Part shown: positions 60,740 through 64,000 of the stretch, piece after piece
Layout: each line of letters starts with the position of its first letter
Numbering within the stretch: position 1 is the first letter of the stretch
Source: Manis javanica
Taxonomy: Eukaryota > Chordata > Mammalia > Pholidota > Manidae
DNA length: 64,000 nt
Direction: 5' to 3'
NCBI RefSeq assembly: GCF_040802235.1
Contig: NC_133162.1
Location: 1,195,501-1,259,500, forward strand
Translations under genes and position numbers: made by a program
Notes under the pieces: generated by a model
What the model saw: the letters and a program-made list of their open reading frames with translations, nothing else
Told to the model about the DNA's origin: nothing
Databases searched by the model: none

Positions 60740-61039
60740 CTGCTGTGGGCCGGGAACCGTGCCGGGACGCTCTCGGCGACCCGCTGCGTCCTCGGGACCG
60801 TCTCCGCCGGCTTCGCCCGGCCCCTCCTGGCTGCCGCGTGCCATGTTGCGGGGCTGCCAAGCCCGAGGGTCCCGGCGGCCTCCCAGTGCGTCCAGCTGCA
60901 GAGTCTTGTTCTCAAAGGCGTCCTCCACGCAGCGGAAGACACCCTCGAGCTTGGGCCTGGCCCGGGGGCTGCCTGCACCCAGCGTCCTCAGGCGCGCGGG
61001 CAGAGGCTCTGCGGGCTGCTGCGGCCGGCGTGCGGCCAT
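60740..61039 (-). CDS. DPYSL4: Putative DPYSL4 alternative first exon (long, A-type isoform)
   Basis: 100 codons from ATG (61039-61037, context GCCATGG, strong Kozak) to a GT donor (CAG|GTAGTG), phase 0, which fits exon 2. Residues 21-53, GAGSPRARPKLEGVFRCVED then AFENKTLQLDALG, line up with the 'PRQK-GMFC-VEG-ENKT-DFDALSVG' region that begins the long isoforms of DPYSL2 and DPYSL3. The predicted long protein is 100 + 559 = 659 residues, against about 677-684 for those paralogues. The remainder of the exon is Gly/Glu/Arg/Pro-rich and not conserved, and the 'LQNLGPKDK'-like ending of the paralogues is missing. The donor is not ideal. The homology is seen by eye; transcription is not shown. Confidence 0.65.
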
Positions 61040-61450
61040 GGCGGGAGCCGGTGAGGGGCGACGGGTCCCGGAGCCTCCTGCTGCGGGGTCTGTGCGCTGC
61101 GCGTTAACGGGGCGGACCGGGGCCAGGCTGTCTCCGCCCCCGGGCCTGCCCCGCGGGAGGGCTGGCGCTGTCCGCGCCCCGGGTGCTGAACGCGCCGGAC
61201 CGGGCAGGAGGGCGCGCTTTCAGTCCCGGGCGTAGCGCCACACCTCGCCCTGGAGCACAGGAGGCGTGGGATGGGGAGCACGCACTGTCTAGCGGGACTC
61301 CGGCAAGTAGGCTCTGACTCCGAAACGTTTGGCGAGTCGGGAGGGTCGGCGGGTGCTCCCACGCAAGCCGCTCCTGCTCCCTTAAGTCGAGTGCCAGGTT
61401 TTGGGGTGAGACACGGTAGAGACGCTCAGCCCGCCTGGGGTCACAGGGCG

Positions 61451-62034
61451 ATGCCGTCACTCTGGAGAGCTCTTCAGAGATGAACTTCCAAGGAGAAGAC
61501 ACTCCAGCCTTGCGATGTTGTGCAGCCTGAGTTCAGACAGTGAGAGTCGCTGCCAGCTGCTGCGCATAGCGTGTCTGCAGAGCCGAACCACGTGCTTTCC
61601 CAGCCCCTGGGTCCACCCCTGGTTTCCACTCCCCCAAAGTGATCAGTAGCACCGCCTCCACTCACCTAAGTGACATTGTCTGTGGCTGAAATCTGTTGTC
61701 CAGTGTTTGAATTCACTCTCAGAAATCGTTTCTCTTTTCTAAATTATTTGTATTTTCTGGTTCTCACTTGATAAAAAGCTGCAGGAGGCCTCCTGGTGGC
61801 TGACCTCAGCTAGGTGCTGCCAGACACCTCTGATTTCGGAGCCTGTCAGGCGATTTTCCATGATTTTAGGATGAGACTGCTGCTGAGATGCCTGGATCCT
61901 CCTCCCCAAAACCCGGTTCCCTTTCTGGTGTGGAAAGGGGCCTTGCTGCTCCCAGAGCACAGGGGGCGCAGAAGTGGCTGACACAGCTGGGAGGTCCGAG
62001 CTTTAATGCCTTGTAAAGAGGAGAACTACGCTAT
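61451..62034. other. Intergenic spacer upstream of DPYSL4
   Basis: CpG-poor sequence between the DPYSL4 CpG island and the 3' end of the next - strand gene. No repeat or coding signal recognised. Confidence 0.6.
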
Positions 62035-64000
62035 TCTAGGATTTAAGACAATTTTATTAAAACTGTACAATAATTTACAAATGAGTAAAAATTCTCTGGT
62101 ATATATCATAGGAATTACAATAGAAAAATATGTGTAAAATCTTGTAGTTGATCACCATACAAACCTATTTTAGGCCCATAAATACTGTTTAGCACTGAAC
62201 AGAACATCACATTTTAGAATGTGGTTAGTAAGGAATCGCTTCAGACAACACAAACACTGGCTGGCATATTGCATGAGAAAACAAGTCCTAATTTCATTTT
62301 TGCATAAATGTGCAGTAAAGCTTTTTTAAAGTATACAGTAAACAAATAAATGATTTGATACATATACATACAACTTGATTTTCCTGAGCCTAAACATAAA
62401 TCCATTATTGTGTTAAAACACACAACCCAACTGAAGGTGTCAATGACGGAGTAATGGTCCACGTAGATTAACATCACAACAGCCCCAAACTCCCACACGC
62501 CCTCATTCCTGACTTCCAGCATCGGTGTCCACAGACCACGTAAGGCACTCGGGGTGTCCTGAGGGCTACAGGCCCCATGATGGCAGAGCACCTTGAGGAA
62601 GAGCCGTTGTCCTTCAGCACTGGAGCTCTGGGCCATGGGAGCGAGGTACACACGCATCCTGTGCCAACGAGGAAGCCGCACTTTACATGGATTTCTTGTT
62701 CACACAAACGAAAACATTTGCATTGTTTGGGGTATTGTGTACACACTGTGATTCTGTTGGTAATTGTTATGCTGTACACAGGTCCATGTCTTGGTTACAC
62801 AGTAAACATTTCTGGCAACATTTCAGGGTCCCACCTGTTGCTCCATCAGTGAGTGGTGCGTTTACACACAGATGTCCCCTGTTTGAAGAGTTTACATATA
62901 GTAAAATAGCCCACATACTTGCAGGAAATTCGATCCAACCCCCTAGTTTTGAATAAAATGTATATTCTAGAATTTAGACAATCATGTTATTTTAAAATAC
63001 TTGAATTCTTCAGATGCTCACTAGACCAGCAGGAATCAGTGACAAATGCTCATATTTGCCTTTTTCTTTGGGGGGTGGGGATGGCAAAAGCCTGGCCCTG
63101 AAATGCTGGATTTTTAATCAGATGTAAAGGTGCCTATGGTACATGAGTAAAAAGTGGTTATCTAAAGAGAGGAGCTGACATCACAACCACTGCGTGTTTT
63201 CAGAACACAGCGGGATACAAATGCAGTTGCTTCCTGGAATGTTATTCAAAAACATCCATTGAACCACTTCCCTTTCCTATGTGCACATGATTTACACATA
63301 AACAGTAACAATCTCGTAAGCATCGGTATGTTTACATCCCTCTTTCCTGTGTAGCTCACCTTGTTTTAGCTCACAAAGCCACGGCTGAGTGTCTGGGGTG
63401 TGCAGGGAGGGTATATGGAGCACTCCAGGTGTGTACAACATGCAAATCAAGATGATCCGGACAAAGAGGAGGGGTGTGAACTTGGGTTTCAAATGCACAG
63501 CTTTAGCTCCTAAACAGCCACCCCACCCAGCTGCTTTTCCTGAGCATGGACACATCACGTAGGAGCTCCCTCAGAGGAGGGTGACCCACAGGTGGAGCTG
63601 GCAGTGTGGGGTGTTCCTGAGCACCCACATTGCACAGCCCATCAGGCTTCAACTGGGGAGTTCAGCCATAGCTCCGTGGTGGCTTTTATGAACACAAGAC
63701 TATTGTTTGCCATTCGGTTCTGAGTTCAACAGAGGATCAGCCATTAGTATGAGACAAAACTATGCATGGAGGATCAAACAAGGTTTCAGACTTTGGACAC
63801 AAACCCCACACCAGGCTCAGCCAGAGAGGCAGTGAGCTGACCCCAATATCTTCTGCCCAAATGACTAGGTAACCGTGGCTTTTATGACAACAGAAAGGAT
63901 GGGTCCTTCTTGGACGGACGTTGATTGATAGTGCATTACCCAGCAGAAAGCCCACTTGTACCAGAGAAAAGCGTGCCTGTCTGATCCTATAAGCTCTCTC
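62035..64000 (-). other. JAKMIP3: Putative 3' UTR of the next gene (JAKMIP3 by synteny), partial
   Basis: AT-richer, unique-looking sequence without coding potential or recognisable transposons, ending on its left at a - strand AATAAA (62053-62058). In the human genome JAKMIP3 lies directly upstream of DPYSL4 in the same orientation, so its 3' UTR is expected here. The identity rests on gene order only; no JAKMIP3 coding exon is inside the window. Confidence 0.45.
62053..62058 (-). terminator. Poly(A) signal AATAAA of upstream - strand gene
   Basis: Canonical hexamer in an A/T-rich context on the - strand. A further ATTAAA lies at 62002-62007. Cleavage would fall near 62035. Confidence 0.5.

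Noticed and set aside
60279-61235. 318-codon + strand frame and 371-codon + strand frame (59939-61054)
   Set aside because: CpG-island composition artefacts, antisense to the putative exon 1A. No homology seen.

Overview
The window is nuclear DNA from a placental mammal. It holds most of one protein kinase gene and the whole of a second, neuronal gene, arranged tail to tail. Exons are small and GC-rich with GT-AG introns, there is a large CpG island, and the interspersed repeats are the eutherian kind: decayed L1, MIR, a Tigger1-like and an hAT-like DNA transposon. I see no Alu, B1/B2, carnivore tRNA-SINE or Bov-B copies, so I cannot name the species. The gene order matches the segment that in human lies at 10q26.3 (JAKMIP3 - DPYSL4 - STK32C), read here in the opposite orientation.

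Layout. Positions 1-19967 are the 3' part of the large first intron of STK32C, with L1 fragments, a MIR, a Tigger1-like piece, a CA-rich minisatellite and an AT-rich enhancer candidate. Eleven coding exons of STK32C (+ strand, 19968-42553) encode the full kinase domain and the C-terminal tail; the N-terminal first exon lies upstream of the window. Positions 42554-45107 are the convergent 3' ends of STK32C and DPYSL4. DPYSL4 (CRMP3, - strand) occupies 45108-59837 in 14 coding exons that join in frame to exactly 572 codons plus stop. Its promoter sits in a CpG island at about 58530-61450. From about 62035 to the right edge the sequence is AT-richer, with a - strand poly(A) signal at its left end. 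This fits the 3' UTR of the next gene (JAKMIP3 by synteny).

Best new observation. About 0.9 kb upstream of the ordinary DPYSL4 first exon, inside the same CpG island, there is a - strand 100-codon open exon (60740-61039). It begins in a strong Kozak context and resembles the N-terminal exon of the long (A-type) isoforms of other CRMPs (DPYSL2, DPYSL3). It ends at a GT donor in the phase needed to splice to DPYSL4 exon 2, predicting a long CRMP3 isoform of about 659 residues.

The two genes do not form a pathway. STK32C is a YANK-family Ser/Thr kinase and DPYSL4 is a catalytically dead dihydropyrimidinase relative that acts on the neuronal cytoskeleton; their relation is positional. Exon borders were read base by base and every junction phase was checked. 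Repeat names rest on remembered consensus features, not on a search.
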